Positions 46,501 to 54,734 of a stretch of 64,000 nt of DNA are shown here, piece by piece. The notes below the pieces were generated by a model that worked only from the letters and a program-made list of their open reading frames with translations, did not search any database and had not been told where the DNA came from. The translations under genes were made by a program, and so were the position numbers. The DNA comes from Oreohelix idahoensis. Taxonomy: Eukaryota; Mollusca; Gastropoda; Stylommatophora; Oreohelicidae. Position 1 is the stretch's first letter. The number at the start of each line of letters is the position of its first letter. The stretch covers positions 1 through 64,000 of the forward strand of contig JAMPIV010010562.1 of the NCBI GenBank assembly GCA_024509875.1. Reading direction: 5' to 3'.

Positions 46501-48526
46501 GCTCTTCCCAAACAGCAATCTGCTGTGGGGTACATTCCCTAACTCCGTGAATACGACCAATAATAAGGTCCGCAATAGGGTTTGGAAGTAGACACGCGTG
46601 GACCTCTCCCGTGAAGAAAGGAGTAGCAATGTGTATTATAGCAGTAGGATACTTTTCTAACGTGCCACCAAATGTGACACATTTGATGACTTTTCCTGTA
46701 GCACAGGATGGATCTACAAGAGATTGCCTAACGCCGACAGTAGTACATCCAGAATCAAACAACACTGAGACTGGATTACTATTTACTAGCCCCTTATGTA
46801 ATATAAGAGAACCTCTCCCATCATGAGCAACATTAGCAGGAAGAGCGGGCAAAGGATGACCACAGCTTAGAGTACTAACGGTTTTCGGATCAAATAAAGT
46901 ACTGCATTGGATACATTTATTTGCCCTACCAAAATCAAAAGATGAGCATCCGATAGCATTATGGTCTTTATCATTATTAACCTGTTTATCTGCTCCCTGA
47001 GATTCTTGTTGAACAGAGTTTGTCTGTTGATATCTTTTTCTCTTATGTTGCGATCTACCGCGACCATTATTGCCTCTGCAATTATCATTAAAGTCCCTAC
47101 TGTAATTTTTATCCTGGTTTGAGTTCCAGTTTCCATAACTGTCATTACTATCTCTATGCTGTTGAGAACCTCTATTATCTTGGTATTGAGGTCTCTGCAT
47201 AAAATATTTTCCTCTATACCGATTACCTTTGTGAAAATTTCTAAAGTTAACCGGAGTAGAATAACGTGTAGTATTAGGTTGTCTCCAGTTCTGGGAAGAA
47301 GAATCACCCTGGAATTGATCACTATGGTTCTGGGCATAATTACGATTACTCTTTTTATTGAAATTTTTCTGGCTACCCTGAAATTTACGCATAAAATTTG
47401 GGCCATAAGGTGCTGCCGAAGCAACTGGCAGACCTTCTTTCACCTTAGAGTTACTAATGGTTATGTGCGGATGCGCAGTAACATACTGGCTACAGTATTC
47501 TTCCATTTCTTTTATGTTTTTAGGCTTACGCTCATGAAGAAAAGATAGAAAAGCTTCATTAACAGAAGACATAACCTTATCTCTAAGTAGTAAATCCATA
47601 AGAGCTTCAAATGTATTTTCTGTCTTAGACAACTCAACCCATCGTAAAAAAGTAAGACGGATGCCTGAGATGAATTCAGAGAATTCAACTCCAGTTTCTG
47701 GTAACATGGTTTTAAATTTAAGACGATATCCGTCCTCGTTAAGTTGGTACTTCTTTAACAATGCCGCCCTGACAACCTCATAGTTGTTTTTGTCAGGCAC
47801 ATCTACCATACTCAACAAAGTCAAAGCATCACCTCTAAGTATCTTGGACAGATGATACACATATAATGTTTTATCTATATTATGCACATTACATGCACTT
47901 TCAAATCTATCTAGATAAAATGTTATATCATCGATTGAGGGATTAAATGCTGGTAGATTAAGCTTGAAATCCTTAGCATTAGTCTTATTTGACACCTTAT
48001 TTGCATCATTAGCATTACCAGTGTTCAATAACTTTAACTTCTCTAACTCTAAAGCTAAGACTTTTTCATCATGTTCCATTTTTGCTTTTCTCTCATCAGC
48101 CTCTCTTTGTAACCTTCTTTCTTCAGCCTCAGCCTGTAACTTTCTTTCTTCAGCCTGGGCCTGTAACTTTTTTCCTTCAGCCTCTATTTCAAGTCTCTTA
48201 TTTTCAGCTTCTTTTTCAAGTCTCTTATTTTCAGCTTCTTTTTCAAGTCTCTTATTTTCAGCTTCAGCCTGAAGCCTCTTCTCCTGAGATTCTGCTTCTC
48301 TTTTTTGTTTTTCCATTTCCATTTGAAATCTTTTTTCCTCCACCTGCATCTGCAGTTTCTTTTGTTCTATTTCAGCCTCTATTCTCTTTTGTTCAGTTTG
48401 TTCTTTCATTTTCTTTTCTTCCGACTTCAATGCCTTGGCATATTGAACAGTCGCAAATTCTTCTAATTTATCACCTGTCTTCCCAAGGGCTTTACCCTGC
48501 TCAATAAAGTACTCAAATGTAGACAT
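43574..48526 (-). CDS. gag-pol: Element B gag-pol polyprotein, intact
   Basis: 1650 codons; start taken at the ATG of MSTFEYF (48526), since the three codons before it begin with TTG. Approximate residues: long charged coiled coil 35-170 with near-perfect NKRLEKEAE repeats; capsid-like region 185-390; Asn/Arg/Gly-rich basic segment 400-530; Cys motif CIQC...LSCGH near 537-560; aspartic protease FDSG near 590; integrase HHCC near 780-825; integrase core with D near 856, D (SDHGTQ) near 917 and E (LVERLN) near 952 (35 apart); GPY region near 1095; RT with KLDLSKGYWQ near 1320 and YLDD near 1378; RNase H with RSDAS near 1525, DREL, TDQK and SDNVMAD to the end. One frame with no stop, so Gag/Pol ratio control by frameshift is not seen. 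Confidence 0.95.
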   Translation of the reverse strand: MSTFEYFIEQGKALGKTGDKLEEFATVQYAKALKSEEKKMKEQTEQKRIEAEIEQKKLQMQVEEKRFQMEMEKQKREAESQEKRLQAEAENKRLEKEAENKRLEKEAENKRLEIEAEGKKLQAQAEERKLQAEAEERRLQREADERKAKMEHDEKVLALELEKLKLLNTGNANDANKVSNKTNAKDFKLNLPAFNPSIDDITFYLDRFESACNVHNIDKTLYVYHLSKILRGDALTLLSMVDVPDKNNYEVVRAALLKKYQLNEDGYRLKFKTMLPETGVEFSEFISGIRLTFLRWVELSKTENTFEALMDLLLRDKVMSSVNEAFLSFLHERKPKNIKEMEEYCSQYVTAHPHITISNSKVKEGLPVASAAPYGPNFMRKFQGSQKNFNKKSNRNYAQNHSDQFQGDSSSQNWRQPNTTRYSTPVNFRNFHKGNRYRGKYFMQRPQYQDNRGSQQHRDSNDSYGNWNSNQDKNYSRDFNDNCRGNNGRGRSQHKRKRYQQTNSVQQESQGADKQVNNDKDHNAIGCSSFDFGRANKCIQCSTLFDPKTVSTLSCGHPLPALPANVAHDGRGSLILHKGLVNSNPVSVLFDSGCTTVGVRQSLVDPSCATGKVIKCVTFGGTLEKYPTAIIHIATPFFTGEVHACLLPNPIADLIIGRIHGVRECTPQQIAVWEEQNIEATNAVVTRAHALDPPQTSLTNNDEVNDQDSHLTITRDSFIKLQEEDPSLQKFFILAKKGDPNQNTNRKSWISMKNGVLVRMVQDSTTSTHSQILVPKSMRLQILQHAHDSQCAGHMGFSRTKSRVLAAFFWPFVSKDIRMYCRSCKVCQEVKSKGPRHAAPIQAADIPIRPFQKMAIDIIGPFRIKSARGHQFILTCVDMCTRWPEAIPLKSISTADIADALWLIFSRLGFPGEILSDHGTQLISDTMSQVMSMLHIKRSLSSIYHPMSNGLVERLNRTLKTLLGKITEDHPQDWDRVLPAALFAYREVPNEHTGFSPFELVFGAQPRGPMSLLHDLITADNISDETQSSYEYVIALRQKIIEACKLATSSSEFAKEKARQFANKNRCLRQLCPGDKALVLLPSRENRLLIAWKGPYAIVSKISDVDYVVDIDGKHKTFHINMLTEFYERPDYLQPIFQATDNSQATHGQYSSLSVIQDEETTFSDVNLPLSMVPLYSTESWKNVTVSPNLSAEEHRQVSSMLQTFQDVLTDIPGHTHVIEHDIVLTDHNPIRVRPYPIPIHFQSQVEKELDEMIRLEIIEPSTSAYSSSMVIVRKKDNNIRICVDYRKLNQVTKFDAEPMPSLEELLNKLSNSRFFTKLDLSKGYWQVPLTERAKPFTAFSTPRGLFQWNFMPFGLMNAPATFVRMMRRILAYRTDVIAYLDDICLFSDSWEDHYLGLYELLSTLREYNLTAKPSKAFIGFSEISFLGHRVGHGLLKTEDHNVSKILNISVPKTKKQVRSLLGLIQFYGRFIPNLSSIMAPLSTLLKKGSPNLIRWSKECQSSLDQVKALFSSPPILKLPTIEKTFVLRSDASSTGIGAALMQEYSDTLHPVMYISRKLNAAEKNYSVLDRELLAMVWSILKLQRFLLGAHFIVETDQKALTAIQSKNLKSSRSTRYAIALQPFHFSVRAIRGSDNVMADILSRCPHDST

Positions 48527-48760
48527 GATGTCCAAAATGTGAGTACAGAACCTGAAATAATTAATTATCTTATTTCAATGTTAAATAGCAACAAGACTTA
48601 ATAAAGTGCTTGTATAATCTCTATGTTGAACCCAATCTCTGTGGGAAACAGGAGTTGACACCAACTTGTATTATCAAATGTATAATAATATCACAAGTCA
48701 CCTCTTAATTAACAGTGCACTACCCAAATCAGTGCATAACCATCAGTTATTTATCATAAC

Positions 48761-48830
48761 TGCACTACAATAGTGCATAAGCAAAAAACACCAGTTTGTT
48801 ATGATAAGTGCACTATAGACCAATAGTGCA
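48761..48830 (-). promoter_or_regulatory. Two perfect hairpins in the leader of element B
   Basis: TGCACTA-CAA-TAGTGCA lies at 48761-48777, and TGCACTAT-agacca-ATAGTGCA at 48809-48830. They have the same stem sequence and lie about 250 bases upstream of gag. Related half-sites (agtgca) occur just before. In RNA they could form stem-loops or pair with each other; role unknown. Confidence 0.6.
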
Positions 48831-48884
48831 TGAGCATATATCAACAATAGTGAAAGCTAACTATGCAAGAACTATGTAAACAAT

Positions 48885-49050
48885 AACAAGACAATGTAAA
48901 CAATAACAAAGGTCACCAACAATGTAAACAATAACAAAGATCAAAGTCAATGTAAACAACAACAAAGATCAGAGTCAATGTAAACAATAACAAAGATCAG
49001 AGTCAATGTAAACAATAACAAAGATCAGAGTCAATGTAAACAATCAACAA
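48885..49050. repeat. 28-bp tandem repeat in the leader of element B
   Basis: caatgtaaacaataacaaag recurs about six times, for example at 48976 and 49004, with unit length 28 in the best part (unit ends atcagagt). Edges are less regular. Confidence 0.8.
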
Positions 49051-50082
49051 AGATCAAACAATACGAAAACATTCGCATAAGTCAAATACACAAACAGCAA
49101 AACTAAAAAGAAATATGCGAAGATATGACTAACAAATGACGCTACAGTGTATACACAAAAATATACGTAAAGAACTGAATAATAGCAAAGGGGAGACCTA
49201 CAAATACAAACAATCGAAATCGAAACTAAAAACACAAAGAAAGAGAGAGAAGAAAAAAGAAAAAAAATATATATATACAAGAAACAAAAATAAAGCACAA
49301 CTCGTCACAACTAAACAGATATAGCAACGATTGTCGCTAGCAAATTTCACTGTAGGAAATTCGCACAGTCCCTAACGAAAACGCTAACAGTAGAACCTCT
49401 GTGACGTGGTATCTTCTACTGTAAGACTCCGCCCAACCGAGAAAACCCGCTGAAATATAAACATATAAATATACAAATAACAAATAACATATAACATATA
49501 AACATGTATCATGAAAACAATAGGAGAAAGTGTGAAAGTACAGAAGGCTCAGTTAGAACATAAGGGCACAGTTCACAAACAAAACAGGCCACTTAACTTC
49601 TATAAATCCAGCGTCAGCACGGTGCAGAACAGGATGTAATCAGCATTCTGAGGATAATGATCCAACGTTGATTAACTTCTGCTCCCATAAACAGCCATGA
49701 CGAAGGAAATGAGCTTCTAATACTGCAACAGTTGTTACGGCACTTGACCTTCTGAATCTTCTAAATTGATTTAACCGGCACTTGACCTTCTGAACCCGCA
49801 ACAGTACCCCTGAGACCGGAACAGTTGTTACGGCACTTGTCCTTCTTTTCACCAGATCAGGAAATCCATTCGCTCGGTACTTGTCCTTCTAATTTTACAT
49901 AAACTTCAATATTGCCGAGCAGCGCCGGGTAGTTTCAAAATCAGCAACTGTCAGAAAATCCGGATACTTTCAATAAAATTTCTTGTAAGGTGGTAGTTGA
50001 TGCTGTAGTTGTATCTAGTATGATGATGATGTCTGGGTTTGCTGACCCCCTTGATAGCTGGAATCAGAGTGAACCAACCTAT

Positions 50083-50152
50083 GGCCACCAAAAATGATAT
50101 GGTGCGCCAAAATATCAGATGATAGAACCAGCTCTGGCCACCAAAAATGATA
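50083..50152. repeat. 53-bp duplication of primer-site region of element B
   Basis: The 17-base word ggccaccaaaaatgata occurs at 50083-50099 and again at 50136-50152, where it straddles the leader/LTR junction. The bases before each (gaacca...) are also alike. The primer site plus the first bases of the LTR edge thus appear twice. Confidence 0.75.
50126..50143 (-). promoter_or_regulatory. Candidate primer-binding site of element B
   Basis: Minus strand, four bases after the 5' LTR: TGGTGGCCAGAGCTGGTT. It starts TGG, as expected for pairing with a tRNA CCA end. I cannot assign the tRNA. Confidence 0.5.
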
Positions 50153-51532
50153 AGGGTGGATTTGTGCTGAAGTGGTAACTTGCCACCCTTATCGACACCT
50201 GGTGTTAAAGTGTAAGATGTAGGTGTCTTCTCTGATTTAGGATGTTGCTGTGTATGTGGTAGTGGAACAGTTCACAGGGTTATCACACAGGCAACATGAC
50301 GTGTAGAGTCATAGAAAGGGTAACTTCGTTGTATAAGTTTCTTTCATTTATTGCACGCCACAAAACAGTCATGATACTTATGACATCAACATGGTTAACG
50401 AGTTCAGCAAGATGATATGGCACATTGAAAACAATTTCTGTAGTCAGCAATGATAGCTGTTGTATATATGCGTCATAAGACATCACAGTTCAATAGATTC
50501 AGAAATTCATCAATCATCGAGTGCTAGTTCGTGAAGCTGTATAAATAATAATAATTTCTATAACTTCTGCAACAGTGTCAGCTACAGATCTTCAATGTTC
50601 ATAAACAATAATAAATGCTCCCATTCTGATGCTAGCAGATCAGTTGTATACAATAAGTCCGTTCACTGTCTGCACGTGAATAGCATACATGGGCTACAGG
50701 TCAGCTCGACCTTTATAATGTTCCTAAGTCTAACCATCTGACTTGGACGTGATCTCTGATATAACGAATCCTGGAACACAGACAACAGTCTTGTTGGTCT
50801 AGAGCGACCCATATATATTTAACTAGTTCAGGTATACAGATACCGGTGACTTAATCCTAGTCAAAGTACCTCTCCATTTTGCATCACACAGGCGAGCAAA
50901 TAGGCGACAAAATGACGAACCTCTAGATGATAGCATAAAGTTCGATACAAGAGGAATTACCTTATTTCGGAAAATCAACCATGAACATATGCCTCCAGGC
51001 AGGCTGCATAATACTGGGAAATAGTCTAGTTAGCTAACTAACTCACTAAGACACTGTATTTCCCTCAGAGAATCACAAGACGCAGTTGCGTCTGCTCGCT
51101 TCTTAAACCATTTCTAAACTCCCCAACTGGGCGGAACACACAGAACGAACTCCCGGTTTTTGACATGCGCAGAACGACAATCTCTGAGTTGCCGTTCACA
51201 ATAAGACGATTCGAAGAACATTCGAGATAAAAGTCTTACACAGTCGCGCCTTTTATGGTCATGAAAAGAAGCGTTAAGAAAGGTTTCAGACATCTACCAT
51301 AGTTGACTGATACTACCAAATAAGGAGATGTGGTCACGCTTCGTTCAAGAAATTATAGACCGAACGTGTCTCTATACAAGAGAAGGCAACTCCTAAAAAA
51401 TTGTAGTTTCGATAACTCGGATTATGTCCCTTTGACCATAGAAAACATAATACACACTTCAGTCAAAAAAATGATCATACATATCAAAAAATGTTTATAC
51501 AAACGAAAAATAATAATGATCCGTGCGTAACA
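50148..51532 (-). repeat. 5' LTR of element B
   Basis: Right direct repeat, identical to 41415-42799 but for two bases seen. It would carry the promoter for minus-strand transcription. Confidence 0.97.
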
Positions 51533-52980
51533 GCATTGTTTTTCCTTCCTCATGTTCTTTAGGGTCTTATAGAACAATTTCTGGTTTTCTTGTGCATCTT
51601 TTTCTAGCTTTTCTCCAAATTCTTCCCAGGACTTCTGTTTTGCTGCTAGCACTTTGTTCTTTGCTTCTGTTCTGAGTGTCACATATTCTCTATATTTTCC
51701 ATTTGTCCTGTTGTGTTTTTAGCTCCTAAGTATTGTTTCCATGCCATTTTCTTCTCTCTTATTTTCTCTTTGACTTCCTCTGTCCACCAAGGTGTCCTCT
51801 TTCTCTGGTTCCCAAGTCGGACTTCACCGCATGCTTCTGCAGCTGCTGTCTTTTTGATATCCTTGAATGTATTCCAGAGGGTTTCCAAGTCATCAGGTCG
51901 TTCTTCTGTGTTGCTCACTGCTGTAGCAATAAGCCCCTGATATCTGGTCTTAATTTCTGGCTCTCTCAGCTTGTAGGTCCTAATGCTCATTTCTCCTGCT
52001 CGTTTACGTGGTTTCTTGCGTGATGTTGGGCATTTCCTAGGCTGAGCAACTCTTTCTGTTGTTCGTTTGATTGTTAGCAGGTAGTGATCACTTCCAATCT
52101 CTGGCCCCCTCCAGACTCTTGCATCTCGGACATATCTGAATGAGCTTCTCCGAACAATGGCATAGTCGATCACTGACTTCTCATTCTTGGTTGGTTCACA
52201 TCTAGTGTATGCATGTATGCGCTTATGGGGGAACTTTGTGTTTGTAATGATCATATTCTGCTCACTGCAGAATCTAAGGAGTCGCTTTCCATTGTCATTG
52301 AGAGTATCTTCTCCATATCTTCCGATAACTCCACCCCATCTAGCATAGTCATTTCCAACTCTGGCATTAAAATCTCCGAGCATGATAACTTCATCTAGGC
52401 AGTCATCCACTGTCCTTTGAAGCAGCTCGAAGAATTCCTCCTTGACCTCTGCTCTCTCATCCTCATTTGGCCCATACACTATGACCAGGTTGACTATGGT
52501 TTCTCCTTCTGTTAGTTTTACAACCATAATGCGCTCCGAGACAAAGTTCCATCCCTTGATACTATCTTTTTGATTTTGGGCCACAATGCAACCCACGCCC
52601 CTTTTAGCTCTTTCAGATATGGGTACACCACTGTAGAGCAACGTGTTGCTATCGAGATCCATGACTCCTTGTCCTTTTTTTTTCGTTTCCGTTATAGCCA
52701 GGATTTCTAGTTTTGCTTTCCTCATCTCTTCCACCAGCTCCTCTTCCTTCCCATTTATACTTCTTGTGTTCCAAGTTCCATAAGTCGTAGTCCGTAGTCC
52801 GTTCCAGTTCGTCGCCTTTAGAATCAGTCCGATTTTCTCTCTTGTATTGCTCGTAATCGTGATTTAAAGCAAACAGGTGATTGGCCTGTTGTGCCTTTGC
52901 ATGGTGGAGGGGCTGCCTCCTTACGGCATCCATGCAGGCCGCCCTCCTCCTTTTTCATCCGGGCTTGGGACCGGCATAGG
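51533..52980 (-). pseudogene. RTE-like LINE, endonuclease half (right of element B)
   Basis: Minus strand from a leader near 52980. The APE-type endonuclease has GTWNTRS near 52780, ITETKKKG, VGCIVAQNQK, VIVYGPNEDE, LGDFNARVGND near 52370, INTKFPHKRIH-like text and SDHYLL near 52095. A linker (RTPWWTEEVKEKIREKK) follows. A frameshift near 51690-51715 precedes EAKNKVLAAKQKSWEEF. The frame then runs into the GCATT target duplication and continues in the same frame at 41409. Both halves total about 3.2 kb, the usual length of an RTE-type LINE with a single ORF. Dead because of three breaks. Confidence 0.92.
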
Positions 52981-53194
52981 CGGAGTTCACAATTACACAC
53001 AATGAAATAGAATGTGAATTCTATTCTGTCAATTAGAAGTCACCTAGCATTTTAATTCAGGACGGCTAAACCGTATCGTTCTGTGTGATAAGCGGGTGGT
53101 AAAAGTATTATTAACTGCTCAACTGATACACAAATCGCTACGCGTTATTTATTTCACTAGATCTAACACCTAGAAAATCACAGTGAATTTAAGA

Positions 53195-54436
53195 ACTGTT
53201 AAAATCTCCCCCAATCTCTCTGCACCTTGTTCCATAAGAAATTTTCTCATGTCTGGAGGCATATACTATCTCCCTTGTTCCATCATGACCTTTTCTTTTA
53301 GGTCTTGACACTTTCCAAGAGTAGTCCACTTCTCCAAGTAGGTTTCTAATCTTGCAGAGGATTCTTAGTAAGTTTTTCCAGAAAGTAGCTTGGCAGTTCT
53401 AAATTTCTTTTTATAAAATACTGAGTTTTTCTTTTATCTAACCAGCAATGCCTGCTTCAAGATTTCATAATGTTCTTGGTCCTCTCTACCAAGTTTTCTA
53501 ATAAACTTCATAAGAAGCTCCTCTCAGCCCTTGTGATAAGTTAAGGTTCCATTTCTCTTTCTCTAGGCCATATTTAGTAGCTAATCTCTCGAACCTACTT
53601 ATATAAGACTCAATATCATCTTCTTTCTCCACAAATGGGTCCAAGTGAAAATTCATGGCTCCATTTGAGGCACATTGACGTGCACTAATGTCAGAGGTAG
53701 TTGGGCTACTTCCATTTCCTGTAACATGTTCTTGAAGTTCAAGCTCTTTCAGCCTCAATTCATGTTCCCTTTGCAACATCTTTTCATCAGCCTCCCTTTC
53801 AGCAACCTGTCTTCTTTCCTCAGTCTCTAGTTGAAGTTTCTTAGCTTCCTTATCAGCTTCTATCTGTTTAGCCTCCCTATCAGCTTCTAGTTGTAATTTC
53901 TTAGCTTCCGCTCCTATTTGTAATCTCCTTTCTATTTCCAACTTCTTATCTTCTCTTTCTATATACTTGTCACATTCAGTAGTGACACTAGAGCCGCGCT
54001 AGCGTAGTTGTTACAACACCGCTCTGGCGACCGGGTGATACAGGATCAAACCCGGGCGACGGAATTTGAGGATTTTTCGTCGACCGGGATTTGGACTGGA
54101 TTAACTCGAGACCTGGCGAGGACATTTGAAGGAGTGTCGTCGATCAGGGACTGGCGGCTCCTGAGCCGACCCAGCTACAATGGGTACCTCCGAAATCGGC
54201 GAGTATTTGCCTGAATGGCGAGGGACACCTGTCTCTGTACAAGAAATAAAGGGATACTCACGTAAAATCAATGTCAGGTTAGACATAAATAATAACCTTA
54301 GATTTCGCCTCGAGTATTAGCGGGCGTACGAAAAAAAAAAAAAAGTAGTGACATATTGAATAAGAGCTTCTCCACGTAACCCAAACTCTTTTGCCGCCTT
54401 CACTGTAGCAGAACTAAACTTTGCCAAGTCTGCCAT
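53195..54436 (-). pseudogene. gag: Element D gag fragment, split by a SINE
   Basis: The minus strand begins MADLAKFSSATVKAAKEF (54436). It continues, after the SINE, with a charged coiled coil (KKLQLEADREAK) and HELRLKELELQEH, FHLDPFVEKEDDIESYISRF, YGLEKEKWNLNLSQGLRGAS. This parallels element A gag closely (HELRLRELELQGP, FHLDHFVEKDDDIEGYLGRF). Beyond 53498 the frame is broken and the homology ends near 53195, at the part matching the capsid region of A. No pol remains. The same family as A at the protein level but clearly diverged. Confidence 0.88.
53988..54343 (+). mobile_element. tRNA-derived SINE
   Basis: A 356-bp insert ends in about 13 A residues and is flanked by agtagtgaca at 53978-53987 and 54344-54353. 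The head has a box A-like tagcgtagttg near 54001 and a box B ggatcaaaccc near 54043, which fits Pol III promoter spacing of a tRNA-related SINE. The body carries cccagctacaatgggtacc, an inverted-repeat motif. It sits in the coiled-coil part of element D gag. It has no coding capacity and would rely on LINE enzymes. Confidence 0.88.
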
Positions 54437-54722
54437 ACTAATAGTTGAAGACACTCAATCACTACTATCAACAGACCAAACGCACAATTAATTAATACGG
54501 AGGCTAATTAATTACAAGACCACTGTCAGCGTTACCAGTCACCAACATTTTGTTTAGTACACAACAGTACTTAACTGTGCTTTATTTAGCTTGAGTTTAT
54601 TCTGATTTTTTTTTTATTTTTTATTTTTACTCCTACTGCTAACTCAGAAGATGTAAGTAACTATTACAAGACTGAATGAATGCCTCAAAAAAAAACCACA
54701 GGGTAGTAAATGAAATCTCGGA

Positions 54723-54734
54723 CGAGCCCCCAGA
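54723..54734 (-). promoter_or_regulatory. Primer-binding site region of element D
   Basis: The minus strand reads TGGGGGCTCGTCCGAGAT starting two bases inside the LTR edge (plus strand about 54715-54732). The first 13 bases equal the site complementary to the tRNA-Pro 3' end known from murine leukaemia viruses, and the remainder differs by one base. tRNA-Pro priming is a reasonable inference. Confidence 0.75.

Larger units (their letters stand above)
48527..50147 (-). other. 5' leader of element B
   Basis: About 1.6 kb between the 5' LTR and the gag start, without a long open frame. It holds a primer-binding site at its upstream end, a 28-bp tandem repeat (48885-49050) and two hairpins near 48.8 kb. 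A leader of this length is long for the group; it may contain packaging signals, but that is inference. Confidence 0.75.
41415..51532 (-). mobile_element. Ty3/Gypsy LTR retrotransposon B (Gmr1-like domain order), complete and young
   Basis: Two 1385-bp direct repeats (41415-42799 and 50148-51532) begin TGATAAGGGTGG and end GTGCGTAACA. GCATT flanks both sides (41410-41414 and 51533-51537). The repeats are the same length, and I see only two differences, near 42110/50843 (T/C) and 42751/51484 (G/C). The 10.1-kb element has one intact gag-pol frame on the minus strand, a primer-binding site and a polypurine tract. It is inserted in a minus-strand RTE-like LINE. All parts needed for transposition appear present. 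Confidence 0.97.

Noticed and set aside
47964..48507. Plus-strand open frames opposite the coiled coil of element B
   Set aside because: Shadows of the low-complexity coding DNA on the minus strand.
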